Shown here: piece after piece, positions 50,191 through 61,970 of the stretch | Position numbering within the stretch: position 1 is the stretch's first letter | Layout of the letters: each line of letters opens with the position of its first letter | From: Cephalotrichum gorgonifer | Lineage: Eukaryota > Ascomycota > Sordariomycetes > Microascales > Microascaceae | Direction: 5' to 3' | Assembly: GCA_900312665.1 (NCBI GenBank) | Contig: ONZQ02000013.1 | Location: forward strand, 806,001 to 870,000 | Length of the DNA: 64,000 nucleotides | Position numbers and translations under genes: made by a program | Notes under the pieces: model-generated | Told to the model about the DNA's origin: nothing | Seen by the model: the letters and a program-made list of their open reading frames with translations, nothing else | Databases searched by the model: none

Positions 50191-50924
50191 GATTTCGGGA
50201 TTGTCAGAACGGGAAAGTACCTTGGGGGGGGGGGGCGTGTGTCTCGCGGATTTGTTTCGCAGGGGGCCAACCAGTATGTTCTCGTCCAATGCCACGCGTT
50301 CTATCCGTTCTACGACTAAGTTAACAGCTTAGAAATAAAGAAGAAAAACCAAGGAGCTTCCAAAACCTAAACCCCGGGGCGTCCCCCTTCCTGCTGTTCC
50401 GCGGAACAGGCCAGTAGTGGTGCGTCGCGGTGGTGGTGGTGGGGGGGTGTCCGGTTCCCTGGATCGGACATAACATACGGATACAGATTTTAAAGATCAC
50501 ATCGGGTCCAGCGGTATTTGTGACGTCTCTTATGTCCGAAGGGCGGGGGCCGCTTAACCCCATCCACATAGTTTTGTGGCCAAATGTGCCTGGTACCAAA
50601 ATCTCCGGTACGCAAGACTCCAGGTAATAAGTACGTACCAACCACCCACCCACACTCCAGAGGACAGCCCTGTTGGTCCGAAATATACGAGTACTTGCAC
50701 TGGTATGATTTATAAGCCAGAATGCGAACAAAGACAAAGACGACCCGAGGCTTACTGTGTACTTCGAGGAAGTACTCGCCTGTAATCATTTATAACCACG
50801 CGCGCCCACTCGTACCTGTCGGGTCCGTCATCCACTATGATTGTAAGAACCAGGTTCTAATAGAGCTTACTCATACTTGTATATAGGGTTTATCATCGAA
50901 GGGGGCTAACTTTGACAGCAGTAC

Positions 50925-51085
50925 CTATGAGTACGAGTACGAGTCAGGGCCGTGCTGCGTACTTCTCTCATACAGGCAGCCTGCGGCGGGTCGGGGCCTT
51001 CTCGGGGTCCGTCGACAACGGAACCAAGCAACCATTGACACGCTACGGGTTGCTAATGTAACGGCTCGTACGGAGTACTCGCAAT
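50925..51085. repeat. TAC..GTA motif cluster
   Basis: ATGAGTACGAGTACGAGTC near 50928-50944 is a short tandem of the motif. CGTACGGAGTACTCGC near 51068 is a longer compound form whose arms are complementary. Both are in gene-free DNA. Confidence 0.45.
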
Positions 51086-51552
51086 AATTATGTACGTACA
51101 AGCACAACACAGTAAACCGGCCGGACGGTCGGACGGACAAACGAACGAATACGGTGTGTCCAATAGCACGACAGGCAACTTATTGCGCCCTTGCACCCTT
51201 ATTTGCACCCCTCGCGGCTCGCTGACGATTTGGGTTGGGTATTATTAGCACAAGCTCATATACAAGTAATACTCACTCGTACGAGGACTGCCAGTATTAA
51301 GATCAGACAAAGGCTTACAGGTAAGTGTTACGACGACTGCTGCCATGTTTGGCTATCGAAATGTAGGCGCCGTCCTCGTCCTCGCCCTCTCTCGAAAGGC
51401 CGAGACATTCCTGACGCCTCCCTTCGGGTCTCGGCGACCTCTGTCTGTCCCTTGCCTTTTCGCCTAGCGGGGCCCCCCAGGTTCAGCTCTGGGCAGGGCG
51501 CCATGTGTGCAGGTCTCTCGAAAAGCCCCGAGCCTTGAGACATGCACATGCC

Positions 51553-51690
51553 ATACAAGTAAGAATATACTTGTACTCCGTACTCGTAGCTCCGATGGGA
51601 CCCCACCTCCCAAGACACCGATGGATCCTCTTCCGACATCCTTAACCCCTGGGCCTATGCATGGCGTATTACTCGTACTCGCACTCCGCA
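51553..51690. repeat. TAC..GTA motif cluster
   Basis: ATACAAGTAAG, ATACTTGTACTCCG, TACTCGTAGC and TACTCGTACTCGCACTCCG occur within 140 bp on both strands. It is the densest copy group that I saw. Confidence 0.45.
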
Positions 51691-52339
51691 GTCGGTGGCA
51701 GGATACCACTATGTTAGACCCCCGAAGGGCTGAAATTAACATCCCTTGTACATTACAGGGGTCCTTACCCAGCCTTCTCTTGTTAACAGATACCCGAATG
51801 CGAAGTATATCAGAGGTACATATCAGGCAATGCTCTTGGGGGTCTAGCATACTCGTGTCCTTCGCCCCCGACGAACAACTCCAACCCGTGATCGAGACGC
51901 CTCGCCTCGTATGGCGACCTTGACGATTTCGAAGATACATGTAAAGACGCAAATATATTTTGAGCTTCTGCGGGGAACCCTCACCCCCAATTCCTAACCG
52001 AAGGTGAAAACTCCCATCTATCCCAAGTTTTTTTCCCCACATACTCCTCCGATGTAAACCAAGCGACGAATGTCAGGCCACGTCAAGTCAAACCAAGCCA
52101 AGAAAGAGAGCAAAAGCAAAAGTAAAAGCTGAAGGGAAGGGAAGACAAGTTGATAAAATTCAAAGGTGAAGGGGAAAATGGGAACAAAAACTTGGCTACG
52201 GCTAATACCATGACTATAAAATCAAGACAGAAAGGGAAAAGGGGGAGAGAAGGAAGGGGTTTTGGGGGGGGGGACGGACGGAGAAGAAAGAATCTGAGAA
52301 ACATTGTGTAGAATGCAAAAGATGGAAAGGAAGGTGCCC

Positions 52340-53464
52340 TCAGCGAACCCTCTCCAGATATGCCTCCCACGCGGCCTTCCGATACCTCTCCGCCTCCCCC
52401 TTTTGGTCCGCCGCGTTCAGGATCCCCCTCCCGACGATCACCATGTCGACGCCCTTCCCGACGATGAGCTTCCGCGGGGTGTTGTACTGCTGGCCCTTGC
52501 CGTCCCCCGCCACGACGCCGTTCTCGCCCTCGCCCTCGGGCGGCAGTTGGCAGCCAGGCGTCATGCTGAGGAACTGGTCGTCGGCCGTGGTGTTCAGGTT
52601 CTGCTGCGATACGAAGCCCATGACGAAGTCGCCGTGCTCGCGCGCCGCCTCGACGCAGGCCGCCGTGTACGCCGGCCCCGCGAGGGTGTCGACCGTCGAC
52701 ATCTGCGCGAGGATGAGCAGGCCTCGGTCCGTGGGGGCCTCTTCGATGCCTGCGAACACCGTCTCGTCGCCCTCGGCCATGTCCTTCGTCAGCCGCGGCG
52801 AGGTGGCGGGCTCGTAGTGCTGCGTGACCGTCGTGACGGACACGATGCTCCCCTTCCTCCCGTCCACCTTGCCGTCGCCCAGGCCGCTGCCGCCGCTCTG
52901 GCCGTCGGCGGTGTTGCCGTTGGCCTGCGGTGCCGACGAGGGCGGGTCGTCGTCAAAGCTCTCGGACCGCGGCGTCCCGACGGTGACCGAGGTCCTGACC
53001 TCGTAGGGGTACCTCTCGCGCCACCTGGCGGCCGCGTCGGCGAGGGCGGTCACGGACGCCTTGCCGGGCAGCATGTTGACGTTGACGATGTGCGCCCAGT
53101 CGATGATGCGCGCGGAGCCCGCGACGTACTGCAGCTGCACCGTGTTCCCGATGTCGCCGAACTTGCGGTCCTCGAAGATGAGGAAGCCGTGGCGGCGGGC
53201 GAGGGCGGCGAGCTTGGCACCGGTGCCCGTGTGGGGGTTGAAGTCCCAGCCCGAGATGATGTCGTAGTGCGTCTTGAGGACGACGATGGAGGGGCCGAGC
53301 TTGTCGGCCAGGTGGAGGAGGTCGCGGGCCGTGGAGACGTCGGCCGAGACGCAGAGGTTCGAGGACTTGAGCTCCATGAGCCTGAAGAGGTAGGCCGTAA
53401 GGGGGTGGGTGGCGGACTCTGCGCGCGAGGCGTAGGTCGCCTTCAGAATGGGGTGTTGATCCAT
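52340..53464 (-). CDS. pyr-4: Orotidine-5'-phosphate decarboxylase
   Basis: A single exon of 374 aa on the minus strand, with ATG at 53464. The enzyme makes UMP from OMP, the last step of de novo pyrimidine synthesis, in the cytosol. Catalytic elements are visible: [13 protein letters not shown] (about residues 63-75) and [13 protein letters not shown] (97-109), which holds the Asp-x-Lys-x2-x-Asp group (D99, K101, D104). Later come [22 protein letters not shown] and [14 protein letters not shown], which bind phosphate. An insertion of about 50-60 residues rich in Ser, Gly and Asp (about 165-225) interrupts the barrel, as in pyr-4 of Sordariomycetes. The gene is also known as URA3 or pyrG in other fungi. 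It is isolated, with more than 3 kb of gene-free DNA on each side. Confidence 0.97.
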   Translation of the reverse strand: MDQHPILKATYASRAESATHPLTAYLFRLMELKSSNLCVSADVSTARDLLHLADKLGPSIVVLKTHYDIISGWDFNPHTGTGAKLAALARRHGFLIFEDRKFGDIGNTVQLQYVAGSARIIDWAHIVNVNMLPGKASVTALADAAARWRERYPYEVRTSVTVGTPRSESFDDDPPSSAPQANGNTADGQSGGSGLGDGKVDGRKGSIVSVTTVTQHYEPATSPRLTKDMAEGDETVFAGIEEAPTDRGLLILAQMSTVDTLAGPAYTAACVEAAREHGDFVMGFVSQQNLNTTADDQFLSMTPGCQLPPEGEGENGVVAGDGKGQQYNTPRKLIVGKGVDMVIVGRGILNAADQKGEAERYRKAAWEAYLERVR

Positions 53465-54533
53465 TGTTTGGCGCGTGGAGCTGGGCTCGGGCGGCTTGCC
53501 GGTTCGGAAGACGGTTCGAGTATTACGGAACGTCGAGAGGAGGGCACTGGGTAGTGGGGAGGGCCAGCGTTTATATGTATGCGATTGGGTAGACGGGCAC
53601 CACAAGGCTTGCCAGCAAGCAACAGTTCGGGGCGGTACGGGCAACTCGAGCAGCTCGGTTCGGTAAGGCGGTGGTTTTATAGAGGGAGAACGTAAAAGAC
53701 AGTCGTCGTCGAAGAGGAGGTAGCGGTTATACAATGCGCATTAATAGCCAAGATATATGAAGGTGGGGTGGGGTGGGGAGGGAAGAAGCAGGTTGGGTCT
53801 TTATATATTTCGCCCCTTTTGGAACCTTGCTGGAGGGGTTTGCGTTCCAATTTTTGGATTTCCTACGTGGTGGTGGTTGGAGAGGTGGGGGGGGGGGGAT
53901 GAGGGAGGGAAGGAGGGGGGGGGTACAAACGTCGTCAGTGTATCTTATTACGTGGGCGGGGTTCCGTCTGAGTACTAGCGCCTCACGCATAGACACTAAG
54001 AAAAGAAGGGAAGAAAAAAAAAAGTAGTCACAGCAGGTACCGAAAAAGAAGCAAATAATGCAAGCCTGCTACTGGTACTCGTACTCGCACCCCTTCCCGA
54101 GATGGAAGTCTACTTGTATCTTGCCGGGGTTGTGGTGTGGCTACCGACGATCAGGAGGCCGGGGTTTTAGCTTAAGCACATACATTTTTCGAGGTCCAAC
54201 GAGAAGTTTGGATGATATGGAATGGAGTTCATGCGGGCAGGTACCGGTACCGGGTGCATCCGAACTTTGGGTTCTAGGTTTGGTATTATTACCTACTCAT
54301 AGTGGACTTGTCGTGCCTTACCAGGTTTACTTGTACAAGTATACCGCGCGGGCCATGCATGAGAGGAAGGCAGTCCTGCCGCAATCATTGTCTCTGGCTA
54401 GTACTTTGTATTATTATCACCATAAGTGGGGGGGGCGGGCGGTTGGGGATCTTATCACAGTGGTCATCACATTTTGACAATCCGTCTCCTGCATGCGTAT
54501 ACATATTATACTTGTGCAGGTAGGGATCCCGAT

Positions 54534-54564
54534 AAGTACTCGTTTGTATGGCATACGAGTACTT
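54534..54564. repeat. 10-bp perfect inverted repeat made of TAC..GTA motifs
   Basis: The arms AAGTACTCGT and ACGAGTACTT are exact reverse complements, with an 11-base loop. Each arm is one copy of the dispersed motif. It could form a hairpin or bind a dimeric protein. Confidence 0.65.
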
Positions 54565-56727
54565 GTGGCCGATTCCTCCTCTCCTAATATCAAGTAACCC
54601 GAGCTGGGGCAAGTGCCCAGTACTATTATTTAGCACATTCTTGTACTGAGTAGTGGTACAGATAGTGTACGTACAGTAACATGAATGACGGAACAGGTCC
54701 GCGCTCGCCTAGAAGACGCCACCTCCACGAATGCATCCAATGTGCGCAACCGACCGTCAGTGCGCCACTATGTGTCAATGGCATTAATGCCACAGGTTTG
54801 AAGAACACCCAACCCCCTGGGCTGGCCATCCAAGAGGCACCCGCGTGCTAGGCGCGGTGAACTAGAGGTACACGTAGAGGTACCCACCTCTGGGGCATAA
54901 AGACAGCATCATCGGACGACCAGCTTTCCGGGACGGCAGGGTCCGATCAGGGAGCCAGGGTGAAGAAGTTGAAATGGGGGGAGCGAGAGCCGAACAGATG
55001 AGCATGCAGGCAGGGCGGGAAGCGGCTGCCAGGGCGGGCCGTCGTGGTCATGGCACTGAGGCGGGGAAGCGCTATCGCGTCTACAAGTACGAGTGACCAG
55101 GGGCAGACAGTCCAGACCGACACTACCTTCGTGGGCGCGGGGATGTACACCTACTGCCCTGCCGAGGCCTGCGTCTTGACCCTGAATCCTTACTCCAGAG
55201 TTCAGATCCTCGCCCTCTCTTCTTATCAGCCAGGACGACTGGCAGCACGGCATGATCTCCTTCGAGCCATAAGCCACCTGGGCTGAGGATGACGACGGCT
55301 GGAAATGAGACTGGTGTGTTGTTTCCCCCTCCATCACCAAATAGCCAATACGTACCTGTAGACGAGTATGACCGCTCGTTCAAGTATTATTTCGAGTAGC
55401 AGATATCCGCGTCTGTACAAACACGGAGTACAAGCCCCCACTGCTCACTCTCAATGGATGTACCATGCCACTTGGACGCCAACACACCGATTGGCTCGTA
55501 GGTGTCCCCGCCTCCCCGTTTAAACTGTGACGGTGGCATTGGGCATTGAATGGACGACTTCATCTCGTCTCATGTCGTTCCCCCCTTCCGCGGAGATAGA
55601 CCCAGGCACCGCAAGCTCGGGATGCGGGTTACGACCTGCGCTAACAGCATCTGCGGCGTTTAGGGTGATGCAGCATTAATAGCACATATCACTTGTTACC
55701 CGTGATATACAAATACGAGTAGAGCCCGCATGCAACCCCGGCCTCCCCTGGCCTCCCTCCCCCTTCCCCTTCAACCCCTGACGCGTACAACTGATCACAC
55801 GCCTCACTCAATTAGTCCCAGCCCTGGGTATGAGAGCCTACGGCCCCGCTGCGTGGAAACAGGCTGATCAAATCGACTCGCAGATCATCAGGCGGTCCCC
55901 GGATCCGGAACGCCCCCGTGGTGGATCCGGGCCCGCCCGGGGATGATGCGCCTCATGTACCTACATGTACGCCAGATCGAATATCACACATAGACCCTTG
56001 TTATACAGAGGCCCTTTGCTTTGCGCGTCGCATCACCGGGGTAAATTTTCTCGGCGGGGTCCGCGGGATCGTGATGCTCGAAGGGATTGTTGATCCGAAC
56101 TCCCGCCCCCGCGGCATCATCCAGGACTTGGAGAGGGCCGGCCCTGAATTAAGCTGATCCTCGCGACCTGTGGATCGCGGAGACGCCGATAACTGTTGAG
56201 TTGAGGGCAGCAACGTATGAGGGTCCAGGTAGGTGAGTGAGAGCATTTATCTGTATTACTGAACGACAGGGTAGCAGGGTGCTTCCGAATAATTGAGTCC
56301 GAGTTCATATTCTTCTTCTGGTCGATCGCCCGGTTTGCCGCTCTTACCGAAACTCGTGAAACCAGGGAGCTGGGCTCAATTGCTATTAATATACGACAAA
56401 ACTTAAAAAAGCCAGACTAACTAGACGGGGCTGGGATGCCAATGCTGACATACCCGGACGACAATAACATCTAATAATTCAGCCACATCCAGGTACGGGC
56501 AGAAAGTTCACTATCATGCCTCCGAAGCTCACACATCCGGGGCTGGAGTTGGGCGATGGATCGGATGGCGGACTGGAAATGGGCGTTTCCATGCTCCAGC
56601 GTTTGTTCTCACGTGTCGCGTTATTCCCCAAAGCCTCATAGAAGAAAGAGGCTGACTGGTAAGACTCTTCGGCTACGGAGCCTCCATTGCTCGAGCATCT
56701 CAAGCTTGTCCTCGTAGTCGGACCATG

Positions 56728-56757
56728 TTTTTTTTTAAAAAAAAAAAAAAAAAAAAA
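56728..56757. repeat. T9A21 homopolymer junction
   Basis: Nine T run directly into 21 A, flanked by ATG on one side and CAT on the other. It may be a slipped poly-A tract or an assembly artefact. Confidence 0.7.
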
Positions 56758-57414
56758 CATAGTAGCATGCTGACAGGGGCCGTTCTCGGATAGCAGCTGG
56801 AATTATTACCCAACTTCCTGATCGAACAGATGATACGATAGAACAGCAGGTATTATCCATGTCGGACGATTGTGGGCGGACTTCTAACTCGTTGTGCTGC
56901 TTTGGCGAGCCGCACTGCCGGGTTTCCTAAAGATATCATAGGCAAAATAAAAATAAAATAAACGAAACATCTACCTGCAGACCCGGGACGGCAAGTCTGT
57001 TGTTTATTTTGTCAGCTGCGGCCGGTCGCGCTGCTCCAGCCCATATCTTTCTTGAGCCTCTTTTCTCTCCCAGGCTTATTTTCACCAATTTTCGGGGACG
57101 ACATTAATAATAGTACGAGTCTCACGGCGGCGGACTTTGTTGCCCCGTTCTCCGTGTCCGCCCTACTCAAAGCATATAGGGAATCCTGGTCCAACCATCC
57201 GGCGTATCAGATACCTCGTAGAGGTGACGTACTGAGGCGTATTGAAGGTAATCTTCCACCCCTATCAGAGGTACCTTCTACCTTATCGATAAGAGGCCAA
57301 TCAACAACCATGACAGCTTCGACCAAAGGCTGTCGTGGCCAGCTCCACCATGCTCCCATGCTCCCACGCTTCAAGCCCACCTGAGTGAGCATCCATCCAA
57401 GCGGCGCATCTCGA

Positions 57415-57680
57415 TCCCTCCTATCTTGCTGCTTTCCTCCCCTCCCCCCTTCGATTCATACTCCTTTAGTACGCCTTCAACCATTGCCTCCATATTTCTC
57501 AACGCTCCTTCTAAACGCCGTAATTCTATCCTAGCTACCTACGAACTTTTTTTCCTTCATTCCCACTGTTGTCCTCCCACTTACGACACCTAGTTCCCTT
57601 TTTTTTTTCCCCCTTCTTCATTTCTTCTCGAGATCTGAAGAAACCCCCCCACCCCCTTCTACCTCCCAAACCCAAACCTA
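57415..57680 (+). promoter_or_regulatory. CT-rich promoter/leader of PIS1
   Basis: A strongly pyrimidine-rich + strand (CTCCCCTCCCCCC, then T and C runs) lies 210-480 bp before the PIS1 start codon. It is typical of fungal promoters near transcription starts. Confidence 0.5.
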
Positions 57681-57892
57681 GCGCAAATCAAGGCCAAGGT
57701 CACCAGTATCGAATCGCACATTTCCGGTTCGAACCACACTCAACCGTGTTCAGTCTGCCGTTGAACGCGTACCAACTCTCCGTCGCCGCCGGCCATATAG
57801 CGTCCAAAGCAACATTTTGGTCCTCGCACCAATCGTCTTATCTACCCGCTTCCTAATCTACGAACACACCCGCCAAGCTCGCCGTTTGCACC

Positions 57893-59028
57893 ATGACCGG
57901 TCGACAGACGAGGAGGCAGGCCGCTAAGGCCGCGCAGCGCGAATCCTCCGTCACCTCCGACAGATCAGATGGCTCCTCCCCCTCGCGAAAGGCCAAGCCC
58001 GCGAATGGCAAGGCGGCAGCTCGCGCCGCCACGGCACCCTCGGATGACGCGGATTATGAAAATATCTTCCTCTTCTGGCCAAACATCATAGGTGCGGCCA
58101 TCTACGCCTGCCCCAGCCCCCGCCGGGAGGCTCTCTTGACCCATTGTGCTAACATTGAGCTCGCACAGGCTACTCCCGCATCATCCTCGCCGTGGCGTCC
58201 CTCTACTACATGCCACTCCACCCGCGGACCTGCTCCCTCCTCTACAGCATCTCCGAGCTCCTCGACGCCCTCGACGGCTACGCCGCGCGCTACTTCAACC
58301 AGTCGACGCGCTTCGGCGCCGTGCTCGACATGGTGACGGACCGGTGCACGACCGCGTGCCTGATCGTGTTCCTCTCCTCCGCCTTCCCGCGGTGGGCCAT
58401 CCTCTTCCAGGGCCTCATCGCGCTGGACCTCGCGAGCCACTACATGCACATGTACGCCACCCTAGTGGTCGGCGGCGTAAACACGAGCCACAAGAACATC
58501 GACAAGTCCCAGAGCTGGCTCTTGAACCTGTACTACACGAACAGGGTGAGTTACCCCCCCTTATCCCCGGCCCATTTTTTTCTTCGGGGTCCTCACGGAT
58601 ATTCCTTTTGCTAATCTCTCCATTTCCCCCCGTAGTCCGTCCTCTTCATCTTCTGCGCCGCCAACGAGCTCTTCTTCATCGCCCTCTACCTCCTCTCCTT
58701 CTCCTCTCCCCTCCTCTCCCCCTATCTCCTCACCTCCGTCGCCGAGTCTGGTGCCGGCGCCGACGCCCTCCACGTAGGCGCCCAGGTCAACACCTCCATA
58801 CTCAGCCAGATCTTCCCGGATCCCTACAGCGCCGCGGCGCTCGAGCTCGCGCGCGCGAATAAGATGGACTCGTTCATCCCCTGGGTGCTCGCGGGTATCA
58901 GCTTCCCCATCATGGCCATGAAGCAGATCATCAACGTCGTGCAGCTCGTGAAGGCGAGCAAGGGGCTGGCTGCAGTGGACCGCCAGGACAGGAGGGCCTT
59001 GGGGCTGCCGAAGAAGAAGACGTCGTAA
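57893..59028 (+). CDS. PIS1: Phosphatidylinositol synthase (CDP-diacylglycerol-inositol 3-phosphatidyltransferase)
   Basis: Three exons, 57893-58091, 58169-58545 and 58636-59028, give 322 aa. Introns are 77 nt and 90 nt. The enzyme joins inositol to CDP-diacylglycerol in the ER membrane. The CDP-alcohol phosphotransferase signature DG-x2-AR-x8-G-x3-D-x3-D is complete: D102, G103, A106, R107, G116, D120 and D124. The first 50 residues are basic and Ser/Ala-rich, cytosolic and longer than in yeast (220 aa). Several membrane segments follow, among them IFLFWPNIIGYSRIILAV and SVLFIFCAANELFFIALYLL. A hydrophilic loop of about 45 residues precedes the last segment. The C-terminus is basic and ends KKKTS, similar to ER retrieval signals. 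Confidence 0.95.
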
Positions 59029-61970
59029 AGTCTTGGTTTTCGACAACTACTGCAAAGGGGTATAGGTGTGCGGCCCCAAAGCAGGAACAAGGAACCCTTA
59101 CCAGGCGTCATGGCCGGGGGGGCGGCGCGAAAGAACTCCCTATGCCAACGATCAGAGCCGCTCCTAGTAGGGTCTAGGGTGGCAGAGTCACGGCGCTACT
59201 AGGAGGAAGGATATATATCTACGCCGTACACCATCTGCGGAAGACAGGGTCTACCCGTGGAGGAATGGAGTGCAAACTACCGCATAGATGCCGATGGTGA
59301 AGAGATACAGCTGTCACACGTCACAGCATTGGAGACATGGGAAAATGTCGAGGAGTTTTCTTTTTCTTTTTTACTCCCGTACCTTCCATCTTCTCTTTTT
59401 TTTTACTTTTTTTTACTTTTGATTTCCGTCTTGCCCGGTTTGGGGGTTGATGGGAGAGGGATGTTTAACCTACCCACCAGCACTCGTTTTTATTCCTTCT
59501 TTACTACTTCTTTTTTTTGTCTGCTTTTATGTATCCTTGTTAATTAGACTTATTCACCGAACCTTCAGCCTTGGAGGAAAGGGCCTACTGGAGATCCTAT
59601 CCAGCTGAGAGAGAAAAAGGGGGGAAAGGGGGATGAGGGGAGGGTGGTTCTGGGGCCTATTCACTGTACATGATGAATATATCGGGCACTCAATAATGAA
59701 GTGATGCGGTTTCAATGGATCAGAAGAGTTCATGTGTGTGGTGCTAGTGAGGTTTTGCTTTTCCAGATGGGTTCAGCTTTCTTGCTGTGATAATGGGTCT
59801 CTAGTTCTAAGTGGTAATGAATAGTCTATGGACGGTCGAGTCGAGGGTCGAGAGATGATGTGCAAGTGCAGTAGTACTTGTATGGCAGTCTATTTACCCT
59901 TGTTAAGAAACATTCTAGTATGACCCATAACCTCCCGGGGACAGTTAGTTCTCTGTGCTAAAACCACTACTCCTTCTCTTTTACCTGCATGTAACAGCAG
60001 CTTTCCCAGTTCGACGACATACCACGCCTAGATCCTATAACCACCAACCCCCCCCTAGTACCTCCTCGTCATTTCTGATCTAGAGGAACCCTGGAAGTCA
60101 TAGCACGCACACTGGATGCAGCTAGGCTGCGCAACAGGAAGAAGTCCCCGTTTCCAACCAGCAGTCTTGCAACTAAGGCAATATCGCCCAGTCCACAGCT
60201 AGCCCCCCTTTGGTAGCCGCACTGCAAGTTCGGCCTCCGGATCCTTGACATGGCTCCAAAGATATCTTCTACCTCCCCATCATCCCTTAGTTAGACATGC
60301 ATACAGAGGGCGTCCATGGGGAGAGCTGAGCCGTCTCGTGACAGAGGAGCCAGACCCGATATCACCCGCGGTGGCTGCGAATAGACACAGGGACCATTAA
60401 TCAGTCCTATTCAGGTGATGGCTTCCTTGCATGGATGGGAGAGACATGTGTTTCGGAAGAGAAAACGACTTCCATGAACGACTTCCATGTGACCTGACCT
60501 CTTCCTGCAGGTAACTACATGTATGCGGTGGAACACACTCGCCGAGACACATACGACGTCCGCATTCAACCCTCGGTAGTGGTAATTCGTTCCCAATTAT
60601 GAGTACATGTAGGTTCGGTTCACACATCCAAACATGGGTCAAAGGCAAGAATGTAAATCAAGACGTAAGCATACCTGAAGGCGGGGGCGTAGAAGTTCTC
60701 CAACCCTTAAACCCCGCATGGGCTTAAACGGCAACCTCCATGTACTTGCGCCCCCCGGAGTCGAGAAATGAAATGCGACCCGGGTCTCCGGTAGCACTGC
60801 GCCTGTCTTTGAGGTCCGAGAGGGGGGTCCCGCTCGCGCCGGGACGCTAGGCCTGAAGAGGACATCAAGCTGCGGCGAGATCGATAAGGGGGCTTGGCAT
60901 CGTTCTAAGATAGCCCCTTCCTTTGGGGGCTACCAAACGTTAGTACCAAGGAGGTACTACTTGGCCCAGAGGCCCAGGAGATGGCCGGCCCGCCAGAGGT
61001 CCCAGTCACCCCTCCGTACGAGTGATGCAAGAATAAGATTTAGGATCGTGATTGACGCTAACTAGGTTGGAAAATAAAGCTTGGCCAGGGTCTCCGCCAG
61101 CTTCCCAGGCCCGAGGTGAAATTTAAATGGTAAATATTCAATAGTAAAATCCAAGGAGGGATCATGTAAGGAGGGAAGACACGTGGGAGGATAACGATTC
61201 GCTTTTAGGAGAACATTACTTCAATAGCGTCGTCGTGGTTGCCGCGGATCGGGCAGCCCGAACCGGCAGACGGTTGTTGGGCGACGGAGAGCATTAGGAG
61301 AAGAAGTTTGAGGGTGGGGCAGCGGAAAACCCGTCATGGGTTGCTCCCTTATGCTCCCCTCCATCCCCACTGTTTCCCAGTACTCGCAACTACATGTAAT
61401 AAGGAGACACTCAAACTTCCATCCCCACGCGCTTTTCCTTGGTTTGCCCAACCACTAACCAGGGACCACGCACGCGGTCCAATCCCTTCTCCCTGCCTAA
61501 TACACATGGATTGAGCTGAAGAGTCCAGCTATCATCTTCTACACGAGGCCTCATTGCTAGCCAAGCTCGAACTCGAACCAATCATCCTCTAGGCACAAGT
61601 TTGCCCGTTCAGCCAGCCCCTCCCGGAAACGGAAGTCGTCCCAACAAAAACCCCCCGAAAAAAAAAGACAAAAAGCTGCACGGTTATCGCTGCGGGTAGT
61701 ACCCGATAAATAAGCCGCCCGCACCCGCTGCACACACACCCCACACACGATGGCAATCTCGCAATAGGAAATCGGAATCGTTGACTCCGATACCAGTCCG
61801 GATCCAGCAATAATAATAATTAGCTGGCTCGACTGGGGCGGGATAATCTCTTTTTTTTTCCCTTTCCTTTTCCCTTGTTTTGTCTCCTCGCGTCGGAACA
61901 CATCCGGTTTCCCTCTGCGAACGACCGCCATCGTGCGCACCCTCCTCCGACCAGAGTCCCGCCCACATCG
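59029..61970. other. Intergenic, no gene seen
   Basis: About 2.9 kb. T-rich sequence at 59355-59530 may belong to the PIS1 3' region. The part before 61970 has C-rich and poly-T (61851-61860) promoter-like sequence. Small open frames show no family features. Confidence 0.5.

Larger units (their letters stand above)
49253..52339. other. Gene-poor region rich in TAC..GTA motifs
   Basis: Three kilobases without a supported gene. Copies of TACTCGTA, TACAAGTA, TACGAGTAC and TACTCCGTA are frequent, mainly at 50159-50190 and 50630-51690. G-tracts lie at 49733-49741 and 50225-50235. The last 250 bp are A/G-rich and are probably the 3' flank of the OMP decarboxylase gene. Confidence 0.5.
53465..57414. 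other. Gene-poor region
   Basis: Almost 4 kb without a supported gene. G-tracts occur at about 53888-53898. TAC..GTA motifs are frequent at 54060-54680 and 55080-55730. A T9A21 run lies at 56728-56757. Open frames (for example 57052-57384) show no recognisable family. Confidence 0.5.

Noticed and set aside
52304..53554. 416-codon + strand frame opposite the OMP decarboxylase gene
   Set aside because: It is an antisense shadow of the GC-rich coding strand; its translation is a Val/Arg/Leu-rich mixture without motifs.
57700..57745. B-box-like GGTTCGAACC in the PIS1 leader
   Set aside because: No A box or stems around it fit a tRNA.
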